A stretch of 21,072 nt of DNA from a virus, in IMG/VR virus record IMGVR_UViG_3300035691_000021, positions 1-21,072 of that record; one strand, 5' to 3'. How positions within the stretch are numbered: position 1 is the stretch's first letter; every line of letters begins with the position of its first letter. Position numbers and translations under genes: made by a program. Shown piece after piece: positions 1-7,086 of the stretch. The notes beneath the pieces are model-generated. The model was not told the origin of the DNA. It saw only the letters and a program-made list of their open reading frames with translations, and ran no database searches.

Positions 1-1
1 G

Positions 2-1282
2 GTGTTCTTCACCGCGGACGGTCGGTATGTGATCGGCGACATCAAGACCACCGGTCACCTCGACGCCCAGGCGCTGGAGGCCGCGGTGCAGATGGCCGTG
101 TACGCCACCGCCACGCACATCGAAGGCGAGGACGAGCAGGGCCAGCCCAAGGGCGTGTTCAGCGCGATGCCCTACGCCCTGGATCCCGACGAAGCCGTGC
201 TGATCCACGTCGACCGCGACACCGGCGCCACCGCGGTGTACCGAGTGGACCTGCGGTTGGGCCGCTATGGCGCCAATCTCGCCGAGCAGGTCCGTTCCTG
301 GCGACAGACCAAGGGTGTTCTGCTGCCCTACGTCCGCCCGGCCGGCGACCTCACCGCCCAGCTGGAGCGCTCGCTGGCTGTCGTGCCCGCCCCGGCCGCG
401 GTCACCCCCAGCCTGGTCGACGTCGACCAGGTCGCGCAGCGCCGTGCTGCCCTGCACGCCGTCCCCGACTCGCCGGTGTCGATCGACGAACCGGCAGACC
501 AGACCGACGCCAATGACCAGCCTGACTCGGCCGGCGTGCAGCCCGGCCCCAGGCCGACCCCGATCCCCACCCCGGTCAACACGGTCAACACGGTCAACAC
601 GGTCGGCTCGCCGGCTGACCAGGCTGGTGCACCAGCTGATCGGCTGGCGTTGAAGACCGCCGACGAGCTGATGAAGCTCGACAAGGCCCACCTGCAGCAG
701 TACGGGCGTGAGCGTGGTGTCACCGACCTCGCGCACACCCGCAAGGTACTGGTTGAGATCTTCACCCAGGCGGGCATCGTCGCCGGATCGGGTAACGAGA
801 ACATGGCTCAACAGAGCCAAGATCGCATTCCGGATGACCAGTCAGCCACACAGCCAGCCGTGCAGCACGCCGGGCCACCAGCGCCCACCGACGATCCGGA
901 CGACCCGCGCACGCAGGCGTTCCGCAGTGTTGTGCTGGCGCGGATCACCGTGGCGGCCACGGTGACCGAGCTGGCGAAGTTCCATCGGTCGGTCGTGTCG
1001 CAGTACGGCTACCAGGCGTGGACCGACGAGCTGACCGAGGCCGCACGAGTGCGTGTCGAACAGCTCGACACCCAACACGACGCGCAGGACATGTTCGAGG
1101 CGATCGCGGCCGGCATCGCCGCGTGCCAGTCCAGCCACGACCTTGCCCGGCTGTGGGAGGACGTGACCGTCGGCGGATCGGCGCCGGCGCGCTGGACAGA
1201 TGAGGTGCAGAACGCCGCGCTCGCGCGCATGGCGCAGATCAAAGCCGAGCAGCAGCCGGCCCCCAGCAACCCGTTCGGCTGA
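2..1282 (+). CDS. PD-(D/E)XK nuclease (RecB/Cas4-like), 5' partial, with DNA-binding-like tail
   Basis: Probable phage recombination or DNA-processing exonuclease. The visible N terminus carries the end of a RecB-family nuclease core: G-D-I-K-T (D13, K15) and Q30-x3-Y34 in a helix, matching the D-x-K and Q-x3-Y motifs. The upstream catalytic motifs are missing, so the gene almost certainly begins before the window; the GTG at position 2 is only the first start-like codon available. A Pro/Thr-rich linker follows (about residues 130-215, including an N-T-V repeat). Next is a SAP/HeH-like helical segment (about 218-257) of the kind that often binds DNA. Two similar helical modules follow, each with a W-T-D-E motif at W340 and W398. 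The protein ends S-N-P-F-G. Its neighbour downstream is a probable ssDNA-binding protein, which supports a recombination or replication role. The nuclease call is fairly firm; the exact role is inferred. Confidence 0.8.
   Translation: MFFTADGRYVIGDIKTTGHLDAQALEAAVQMAVYATATHIEGEDEQGQPKGVFSAMPYALDPDEAVLIHVDRDTGATAVYRVDLRLGRYGANLAEQVRSWRQTKGVLLPYVRPAGDLTAQLERSLAVVPAPAAVTPSLVDVDQVAQRRAALHAVPDSPVSIDEPADQTDANDQPDSAGVQPGPRPTPIPTPVNTVNTVNTVGSPADQAGAPADRLALKTADELMKLDKAHLQQYGRERGVTDLAHTRKVLVEIFTQAGIVAGSGNENMAQQSQDRIPDDQSATQPAVQHAGPPAPTDDPDDPRTQAFRSVVLARITVAATVTELAKFHRSVVSQYGYQAWTDELTEAARVRVEQLDTQHDAQDMFEAIAAGIAACQSSHDLARLWEDVTVGGSAPARWTDEVQNAALARMAQIKAEQQPAPSNPFG
573..599 (+). repeat. 9-bp tandem repeat, three copies, in frame
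   Basis: Three perfect copies of cggtcaaca lie head to tail, with a partial fourth (cggtc) after them. The unit is 9 bases, so it stays in frame and adds N-T-V tripeptides to the linker of the nuclease. It is probably a slippage-prone linker repeat with no separate role. Confidence 0.85.
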
Positions 1283-1348
1283 GCGGGATCGCAGTAACCA
1301 CAACAGAAAACAGCGACAGCAACATCAATAGCGAGAGGTACGACAGCA

Positions 1349-2098
1349 ATGTCCAACGCAGACAGTTTCTTCGGTGGCGGCCCCCAACTCTCCTGGGCGA
1401 TCACCAAGCCCGACGGATCGTGGGAGCGCGACCAGACCATGCTCGGTGTGATCCGTGGCGGGGTGATCGTCAAGGAACCCGACATCCGGCAGATGACCAA
1501 GCTGGGCACCGGCGAGCCGCTGTTCTGGGATGACGCCAAGACACAGCCCAAGATGCAGATGATCGTAACCCTGCGCTGCGACGGCACCGCGCAGGCCACC
1601 CTGCCCAACGGCACGGTTGTGACTGCCCGCGACGAGCGCACCGGTCCCACCGACAACGGCGACCGGCAGCTCTACATCAACTCCCAGGAGATGAAGAACG
1701 CGATCAAGACCGCGTTCTCCGCCGCTGGCGCCGAAGGCCTTCGGGTCGGATCGATCCTGCTCATCGCGATGACCGGCACCCGTCCCAGCAAGATTAAGGG
1801 CGGCTACCCGGCGTCGACGTTCGCCTCGGTGTACGTGCCTGGCCAGGTTTCCATTCCCGACCGGCACAACCCCACTGGACAGAACCCGTTTGACGCCGCC
1901 GCACCCGCGCAGCAGATGACACAGCAGGTGGTTCAGCAGCCGGCTCAGCCTGCCGTCCCGATGCAGCAGAGCGCGCCCGCGCAGTTCCCGCAGCAGGCCC
2001 CCGCCCAGCCCGCGGCAGGTGCGGACAATCCGTTCGGTGGCCCCAGCCAGGTGCCGGCGACCGTGGCACCGCTGCAGGGCGCCAACCCGTTCGCCTGA
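1349..2098 (+). CDS. Probable single-stranded-DNA-binding (OB-fold-like) phage protein
   Basis: The 249-residue product has a compact N-terminal domain of about 170 residues, rich in beta-strand-like segments. It resembles actinophage proteins that sit beside RecB-like nucleases, with G-T-G-E-P-L-x-W, then P-K-M-Q-M-I-V-T-L, and later R-x-L-Y-I. The C-terminal third is a flexible Gln/Pro/Ala-rich tail, as in SSB proteins, ending G-A-N-P-F-A. N-P-F also occurs twice more, near residues 175 and 229. A GAGAGG ribosome site lies about 10 bases before the ATG. Position between nuclease and RusA, plus the tail architecture, point to coating of ssDNA during replication or recombination. The family resemblance is from memory and the ssDNA-binding role is inferred. 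The tail end differs from the acidic D-D-D-I-P-F tip of bacterial SSB. Confidence 0.6.
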   Translation: MSNADSFFGGGPQLSWAITKPDGSWERDQTMLGVIRGGVIVKEPDIRQMTKLGTGEPLFWDDAKTQPKMQMIVTLRCDGTAQATLPNGTVVTARDERTGPTDNGDRQLYINSQEMKNAIKTAFSAAGAEGLRVGSILLIAMTGTRPSKIKGGYPASTFASVYVPGQVSIPDRHNPTGQNPFDAAAPAQQMTQQVVQQPAQPAVPMQQSAPAQFPQQAPAQPAAGADNPFGGPSQVPATVAPLQGANPFA

Positions 2099-2106
2099 CC
2101 CCAGAC

Positions 2107-2152
2107 CGGGGAGCGCGCCGGGTGATGCCCCCGAACCCCGGCGCGCTCCCCG
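2107..2152 (+). terminator. Strong 16-bp hairpin after the SSB-like gene
   Basis: Perfect inverted repeat: 2107-2122 pairs with 2137-2152 around a 14-base loop. The stem is almost entirely G/C. No T-run follows, so it is either an actinobacterial-type terminator without a U tract or an mRNA-stabilising 3' end. It lies 8 bases after the stop codon of the SSB-like gene and 35 bases before the next start. Confidence 0.75.
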
Positions 2153-2186
2153 CCCAATACCACCTGCCTCACAAAGGAAACCGATC

Positions 2187-2444
2187 ATGAGCAACCGACC
2201 CGGATCTGCCGGCGCCGGCATCGCCGAGACCGACATCGGCAACGCGATCCGCGACCTCGCCGCCGCGATACGGCAGGCCTTCGGCCGCGAGCCGATTGGA
2301 GAGCGTGAGGCCGCCGCAACCGCCCTGATGGAGTTCGCGGACTTGATCGACCGCGGTCCGAACTTCCCACTGCGGCCGTCGTTGTTCTCCGGCATGGCCC
2401 GGGAGCGGGCGGCCGACATCCGAGCGGGGGTCGACCGTGGCTAG
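2187..2444 (+). CDS. Small helical protein of unknown function
   Basis: An 85-residue protein starting at ATG 2187 with an AAAGGA ribosome site 8 bases upstream. The same frame stays open further upstream to 2019, but that stretch overlaps the SSB-like gene and the hairpin, so the internal ATG is chosen. The product has a Gly/Ala-rich start, then predicted amphipathic helices (A-I-R-D-L-A-A-A-I-R and A-L-M-E-F-A-D-L-I-D). No catalytic motif is recognised. It lies inside the replication operon between the SSB-like gene and the RusA gene. Confidence 0.6.
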   Translation: MSNRPGSAGAGIAETDIGNAIRDLAAAIRQAFGREPIGEREAAATALMEFADLIDRGPNFPLRPSLFSGMARERAADIRAGVDRG

Positions 2445-2481
2445 TCAGTCCCGCCCAACAATCCACACAGGACGGTGATCG

Positions 2482-2949
2482 TTGTTCAACCCTGACAACC
2501 CGTTCGCCGCTCCCGCGGTGACCTCCTCCGCGTCCTGTTCCGCACCGGCCGGCCTGTCGGTGTGGGTGGCCGGCCTGCCCAAGCCACAGGGCAGCAAGAC
2601 CTACCTCGGCCGCGGTCGGATGCGCGAGTCCAGCAAGGGCCTGCCGTCGTGGCGCGCGGATGTGCGCGCGGCGCTGCTGGCCACCGGCGTCCGAGTGCCC
2701 GGCGCGGTGTCAGCGGGGTTGGAGTTCGTCATGCCGCGCCCCCAGCGCGCTCGGCCCGGGCAGCCGGCCGACCGGATTCCGGATCTCGACAAGCTCACCA
2801 GGGGAGTGCTCGACGCGATGACCTCCGCCGGTGTGATCGAGGACGACGCGCGGGTGGTCAACTTCCACCGGCTGCACAAGCGCCTGGCCGAGCCCGGCGA
2901 ACCGACCGGCTGCCGCATCAGCGTGCGGAGGTGGGCGGCGTGCAGCTAG
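2482..2949 (+). CDS. RusA-type Holliday junction resolvase
   Basis: A 155-residue protein with the RusA signature. G-L-P-K-P-Q-G-S-K-T opens the fold, and P-D-L-D-K-L-x3-V-L-D-A-M (D101, D103) is followed by G-V-I-E-D-D-A-R-V (D121/D122). These match the metal-binding aspartates of E. coli RusA (D70, D72, D91). The catalytic Lys76 position, four residues after the second Asp, is Arg107 here. The start is a TTG at 2482 with AGGA 9 bases upstream; an in-frame TGA at 2476-2478 rules out a longer protein. RusA enzymes cleave four-way junctions, and in phages they debranch DNA before packaging. The N terminus reads N-P-D-N-P-F-A and sits ahead of the domain. The gene overlaps the polymerase gene by 10 bases. 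Confidence 0.88.
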   Translation: MFNPDNPFAAPAVTSSASCSAPAGLSVWVAGLPKPQGSKTYLGRGRMRESSKGLPSWRADVRAALLATGVRVPGAVSAGLEFVMPRPQRARPGQPADRIPDLDKLTRGVLDAMTSAGVIEDDARVVNFHRLHKRLAEPGEPTGCRISVRRWAACS

Positions 2950-5069
2950 CCCGTTACGAGGTAGGCGGTTGGCCGGACCGGTCGGCCGAGCTGCGAGTCG
3001 CGCGCACCGTGGCGGACCTGGCCGAGCTCGACGCGTGGCTGGCCGAACGTGCCGAGCGGCCGCTGGGGCTGGACCTGGAGACCAACGCGGCCGATCCGTG
3101 GCACCGCGGCTATCGGACGCGGTGCGTGCAGATCGCCGACGTGGACTGCTCCTGGGCGGTGCCGATCACCCCGGACAACGGCGCGTGGCTGGCACACGAT
3201 GTCTCGCGGATGATCCGCCGGCACCCGCTGTTTGTGGCGCACTTCGCCGAGGCCGATATCCGGTTCGCTTCGCGCGGACTACCGGACTCGCCGATCCGGC
3301 TGTACGAGCCGACCCCGCACGTCGTCGACCTGCAGGTGGCGTTGGCGATCTATGACCCACGCACCGTCACGACGGCGAACAAGGCTGAGCGGATCGACCC
3401 GCGAATCCCGCGCAAGAAGGGCCTCAAGGAGACCACGACGCGGCTGCTCACCCCAACCCTGCAGGCCGCCGAGACCGCGCTGCACGCCCGATTCCGCGAG
3501 CTAGCCCCGACCGGGTGGCGCACGCCGGCCAAGAGTCGACAGTGGGGATTCGCCCACATCCCCGACGACGACCCGACCTACCTGCTCTACGCCGCACTCG
3601 ACCCGCTGTGCACCATCCGGCTGTGGCACCTGCTACTGGGTGAGATCGGCAAGCGCGGCCAGCTGGGCAGGCTGCGCGCCGCGCTGGTCGAGCAGTGGAT
3701 GATGGACGGTGCCACCTTCGCCGGCCTGCAGGTCGACGGCCCCTACGCGCGCTGGCTGGACACCCAGCTGGCCGACGTGGTGGACAAACTCACCGGCTAC
3801 CTCGCGCAGTTCGACGTGCCGCCCAGCGGGCAAGGGCCAGCCGTCGGGCGCGCGCTCGCCGAGCTCGGGGTCGAGCCGGTGAAGGTCAACGACAACGGCG
3901 CGGTCAGCTGGGACCGCGCCGCGCTGACCATGCTGATCGAGCAGCTGGAGCAACAGGCAGCTTCGTCGCCGTCGGGCTCCGGTGTGCCGGGCAGGGCGCT
4001 GCAGCTGGTCGGACCGGCGCACCAGCAGCAGGCCCACCAGCGCGCCCGCGCGCGGGGTCTCGCGCAGGCGGTGCTCGACGTGCGCCGGGCCGGCAAGTTT
4101 CGCTCGGCCTACGTGGCGCCGATGCTGCGCGCGGTCGACGCGGGCGACGGCGCAATGCACTGCGGTGTGCGCGCCCTGGGCACGATCACCAGCCGGATGA
4201 CCCACTACGGCACCGAGTCCGCCGGGCCGCTGGGGCAGTTGCCCAAGCGCGACACCCGCATCCGCGCCGCGGTGCGCTCCCGCCGCGGCCAGGTGCTGGT
4301 GTCCGCCGACTACCGCCAGGCCGAGCCGCACGTGATGGCCGCGCTGTGCGGGGACGAGGTGATGCTGGCCGATCTGCTTGCCGGCGACATCAACGCCGCG
4401 ATCGCCACCATGGTCTACGGCGACATCAACGACGGCGGCGCCTACGACAAGACCCAGGGCAAGACCGCCGGCACACCCTCCTACGCGATGCGCCAGTCCG
4501 CAAAGTTCGGATGGCTGGCCTGGTGCTACTCGTGCTCGCCGCGCAAACTCGCCGCGCTGCTCGGCCGGCCGCTGGGGGAGGGTGAGGCGATCATCGAGCG
4601 GTGGCGCGGCCGTTACCGCCGTTTCGCCGCCTGGCAGGACGAGGTCAACAAGCTCGCCGTGGTGCCGCTGGACTCCGGGTGGCGGGTGCCGCTGTGGGAC
4701 CGCTGCTGGGTCGATGACGACGGCGCGCTGCGGCTGCGCTACCGCTACGGCGCACCGGTGCCCAGTCGACTCGGACCCAACGCGGCCACCCAGGGCGGCC
4801 AACGCGACCTGCTCGCGGTGTCCATGCACCGGCTCAACCACGCCGGCTGGTCCTGGGCACTGCGCTTCGCGCTGCATGACGAGCTGCTGCTCGAAGTGCC
4901 CGCGCCGATGGCCGAACAGGCCCGCGCCGACCTCGAGGCGGCGATGACGGTCACCTACCGCGGCGTCACCATCGGCTGCGAGGCCACGATCGAGGGCCGC
5001 ACGTGGCTCGCGCAGCCGACCGAGTTCGACCACGCCACGCTGACCGCTCTGGACGAGGAGGACGCATGA
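2940..5069 (+). CDS. polA-like: Family A DNA polymerase (Pol I-like, exonuclease plus polymerase)
   Basis: A 709-residue replicative polymerase. The GTG at 2940 is preferred because GGAGGTG lies at 2927-2933 with good spacing; the frame is open back to 2562, but that part only shadows rusA. The N-terminal 3'-5' exonuclease shows D45-x-E47 (motif I), a probable motif II near H-F-A-E-A-D, and Y217-x3-D221 (motif III). The polymerase domain shows motif A S-A-D457-Y-R-Q-A-E, O-helix motif B R518-x3-K522-x3-L526-x3-Y530, and motif C H646-D647-E648. The 5' nuclease domain of bacterial Pol I is absent, as in phage replicative polymerases. The residue equivalent to E. coli Phe762 is Leu526. It overlaps RusA upstream and the primase-helicase downstream (ATGA), suggesting translational coupling. 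Confidence 0.93.
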   Translation: MQLARYEVGGWPDRSAELRVARTVADLAELDAWLAERAERPLGLDLETNAADPWHRGYRTRCVQIADVDCSWAVPITPDNGAWLAHDVSRMIRRHPLFVAHFAEADIRFASRGLPDSPIRLYEPTPHVVDLQVALAIYDPRTVTTANKAERIDPRIPRKKGLKETTTRLLTPTLQAAETALHARFRELAPTGWRTPAKSRQWGFAHIPDDDPTYLLYAALDPLCTIRLWHLLLGEIGKRGQLGRLRAALVEQWMMDGATFAGLQVDGPYARWLDTQLADVVDKLTGYLAQFDVPPSGQGPAVGRALAELGVEPVKVNDNGAVSWDRAALTMLIEQLEQQAASSPSGSGVPGRALQLVGPAHQQQAHQRARARGLAQAVLDVRRAGKFRSAYVAPMLRAVDAGDGAMHCGVRALGTITSRMTHYGTESAGPLGQLPKRDTRIRAAVRSRRGQVLVSADYRQAEPHVMAALCGDEVMLADLLAGDINAAIATMVYGDINDGGAYDKTQGKTAGTPSYAMRQSAKFGWLAWCYSCSPRKLAALLGRPLGEGEAIIERWRGRYRRFAAWQDEVNKLAVVPLDSGWRVPLWDRCWVDDDGALRLRYRYGAPVPSRLGPNAATQGGQRDLLAVSMHRLNHAGWSWALRFALHDELLLEVPAPMAEQARADLEAAMTVTYRGVTIGCEATIEGRTWLAQPTEFDHATLTALDEEDA

Positions 5070-7084
5070 ACGCCCCGTCCAGCACCATCACACCCGAACA
5101 GCAGCGCGCCCTCGACATCGCCCGCGATCTCGTGCGGGTCGGCGTGCCGCTGTTCGTCGCCCCGCCGGACCCGAGCAAGCCCACCGGGTTCGCGCTGCCT
5201 GGCCGGTGGCAGACCGCCGAGCCGGCGCTGTCCACGGTGGATGCCTGGCAGCCCGGCTGGGCGCTGGGCATGGTCACCGGCGTCAAGCTGGACCTGGTCG
5301 ACATCGATCCGCGCAACGGCGGCGACGCCAGCCTGCTCGGGCTCGACGGCGTCGCCCTGGCCTTGGCCGCCACCCCCTCGGGCGGCGAGCACTACTTCGT
5401 CGCGCCGATCGGGGTGGAATCCCGCGACGGCGTCTATCCCGGCGTCGACCTCAAGTCAGGCAACGGCGACCGCTCCGGACGCGGATTCGCGTTCATCGCC
5501 CCCACGGTCAAGCCGTCCAAAGTGGATGGACAACCACGAGCATACGAGTGGATCGTGCGGCCGGTCGCCGGCAGCATCTGCGACACCGCCAACTACGTCT
5601 CCACCCACGGCGTGCACGGTCCGTTGGCCGTGCTGCGCGACCGCGTCACCGAGCTGCGCGCCGCGGCCGGCCGACCTGATCTCGCCGCCGGCCCGCGTAC
5701 CGTTGCCCGCTCGGTCGCCGCGCGCGAATGGAACCAGGCCCTCACACGTCTGGTCGACGACATCCGGCACTGGAATACCCACGGCTGGGGTGGCGAGGCG
5801 CACGCCGGGCTGCTCGCCGCCAGCACCCATCTCGCTCGCCTCGCGCCTGAGCACGCCGAGCAGGCCTTCCTGCAGGCATTCGCGGCCGCCGGCGCCGAAC
5901 CCGACGAGGACGACCTGCGCAAGCTCGCCACCGCGTTGGAACGGGCCGTGCCCGACCGGGTGGTCGACGACGCGGTGCTGCCCGTGCAAGACCGCTTCTG
6001 GCTCGGCGGCGAGTTCGCCGGGAGTGAACTCGGCCCAAAAGGTGAGGGCGCCCCTCCCGCGCCCGACCCGCCGCCGGCCGGCACCTTCGACTTCGTCACC
6101 CCCGAGCGTGTGCGCAACCGTCAGCCGCCCCCACAGGCCACCTACGGCACGTTCGGCGGAACGGTGCCGGTGTTCTACGGCGAAGGCGTGCACTGGCTGC
6201 AAGGCGAGAGCGAGAGCGGCAAGTCCTGGGTCGCGCTCGCGCACGCCCTGGAGGTGATGCGCGCCGGCCGGCCCGCCCTGTTCGTCGACTACGAGGACAC
6301 CGAGCACACCGTGCTGGAGCGTCTGGCGCAGCTCGGCGCGACCGACGAGGAGTTCGGTCGCCTGGTCTACGTCGCCGCGGTCGACATCGCTTACCAACAC
6401 ATCCGCGACCACGTCGTCACGGCCGTGGACCGCTGCTACGGCATCGCCGTCATCGACGGCGTCACCACCGCCCTGCAGACCGCCGGCCTGAGCGGCCGCG
6501 ACGAGCAGGAACTCACCCAGTGGACCAACGACCTGCCCCGCCGGGTGGCCTCCGCCCAGGTCGTCGACCACGTCGTCAAGGCACTGGACGACCGCCGCGG
6601 CATGGCCATCGGCACCCAGGCCAAAAAGAGCGTGGTCACCGGCACCGCGTTCGAGGTCGTCTGCACCGAGAAGTTCGGGCGTGGTTCCGCGGGCACCATC
6701 GAGCTGTATCTCCAGAAGGACAAACGCGGCGGCGTCCGCGCGCATCTGCCCAAGGGATTGCGGCTGCGATTCGCCAGCGACCCCGATGACGGCCACGTCG
6801 AACTCATCACCGCCGCAGTCGCCCGCCAACACAACCCCGACGCATTCTTCGGCAATGACCCGATAGACATTCGCGCACAAGCATTGCTCGAACGACTCCG
6901 CGCCCACGAGGCCGCCGGCTGGCGCCCGCCCGCCAACCTCAGCGTCCGCGAACTGGTGCGCGTGTTGCGCGATGAATTGAATGAACGCGGCGCAAATGAG
7001 GAATTCCGGCGGGCCGCTCACCTCTTCAAGGCCGAGAAGGGCCAGCCCGTCAACCTCGGTTCAGACCACGACAGGGAGTACTGA
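5066..7084 (+). CDS. Primase-polymerase fused to RepA/RecA-like helicase
   Basis: A 672-residue fusion that probably primes and unwinds phage DNA. The N-terminal half matches bifunctional primase-polymerase (Prim-Pol, AEP superfamily): V-D79-I-D81 metal-binding pair, then S-G-G-E-H109-Y-F and D-L-K-S-G-N. The second half is a RecA-like ATPase of the RepA/AAA_25 type, with Walker A G380-E-S-E-S-G-K-S387, an acidic F-V-D-Y-E-D strand, and a Walker B-like A-V-I-D-G. The last 60-70 residues form a helical tail that may bind DNA or partners. The start is the ATG at 5066 overlapping the polymerase stop; the frame open to 5003 only shadows the polymerase. With the upstream polymerase it supplies most core replisome activities. 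The candidate origin repeats begin 17 bases after its stop. Confidence 0.9.
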   Translation: MNAPSSTITPEQQRALDIARDLVRVGVPLFVAPPDPSKPTGFALPGRWQTAEPALSTVDAWQPGWALGMVTGVKLDLVDIDPRNGGDASLLGLDGVALALAATPSGGEHYFVAPIGVESRDGVYPGVDLKSGNGDRSGRGFAFIAPTVKPSKVDGQPRAYEWIVRPVAGSICDTANYVSTHGVHGPLAVLRDRVTELRAAAGRPDLAAGPRTVARSVAAREWNQALTRLVDDIRHWNTHGWGGEAHAGLLAASTHLARLAPEHAEQAFLQAFAAAGAEPDEDDLRKLATALERAVPDRVVDDAVLPVQDRFWLGGEFAGSELGPKGEGAPPAPDPPPAGTFDFVTPERVRNRQPPPQATYGTFGGTVPVFYGEGVHWLQGESESGKSWVALAHALEVMRAGRPALFVDYEDTEHTVLERLAQLGATDEEFGRLVYVAAVDIAYQHIRDHVVTAVDRCYGIAVIDGVTTALQTAGLSGRDEQELTQWTNDLPRRVASAQVVDHVVKALDDRRGMAIGTQAKKSVVTGTAFEVVCTEKFGRGSAGTIELYLQKDKRGGVRAHLPKGLRLRFASDPDDGHVELITAAVARQHNPDAFFGNDPIDIRAQALLERLRAHEAAGWRPPANLSVRELVRVLRDELNERGANEEFRRAAHLFKAEKGQPVNLGSDHDREY

Positions 7085-7086
7085 AA

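Noticed and set aside
2437-2478. 13-codon frame before rusA
   Set aside because: It starts with GTG inside the previous gene and ends just before the TTG start in the same frame. There is no sign of a separate peptide; it is merely the in-frame upstream stop.
2562-2939. Open frame extending the polymerase upstream for 126 codons
   Set aside because: It lies wholly over the well-supported rusA gene, has no polymerase-like content, and a good ribosome site with GTG exists at 2940.
3633-5033. Long antisense open frame (466 codons) over the polymerase
   Set aside because: It is His/Gly/Val/Arg-rich shadow coding caused by high G+C on the opposite strand. The polymerase motifs on the + strand are clear. 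Similar antisense frames at 5456-7021 and 16636-18036 are rejected for the same reason.
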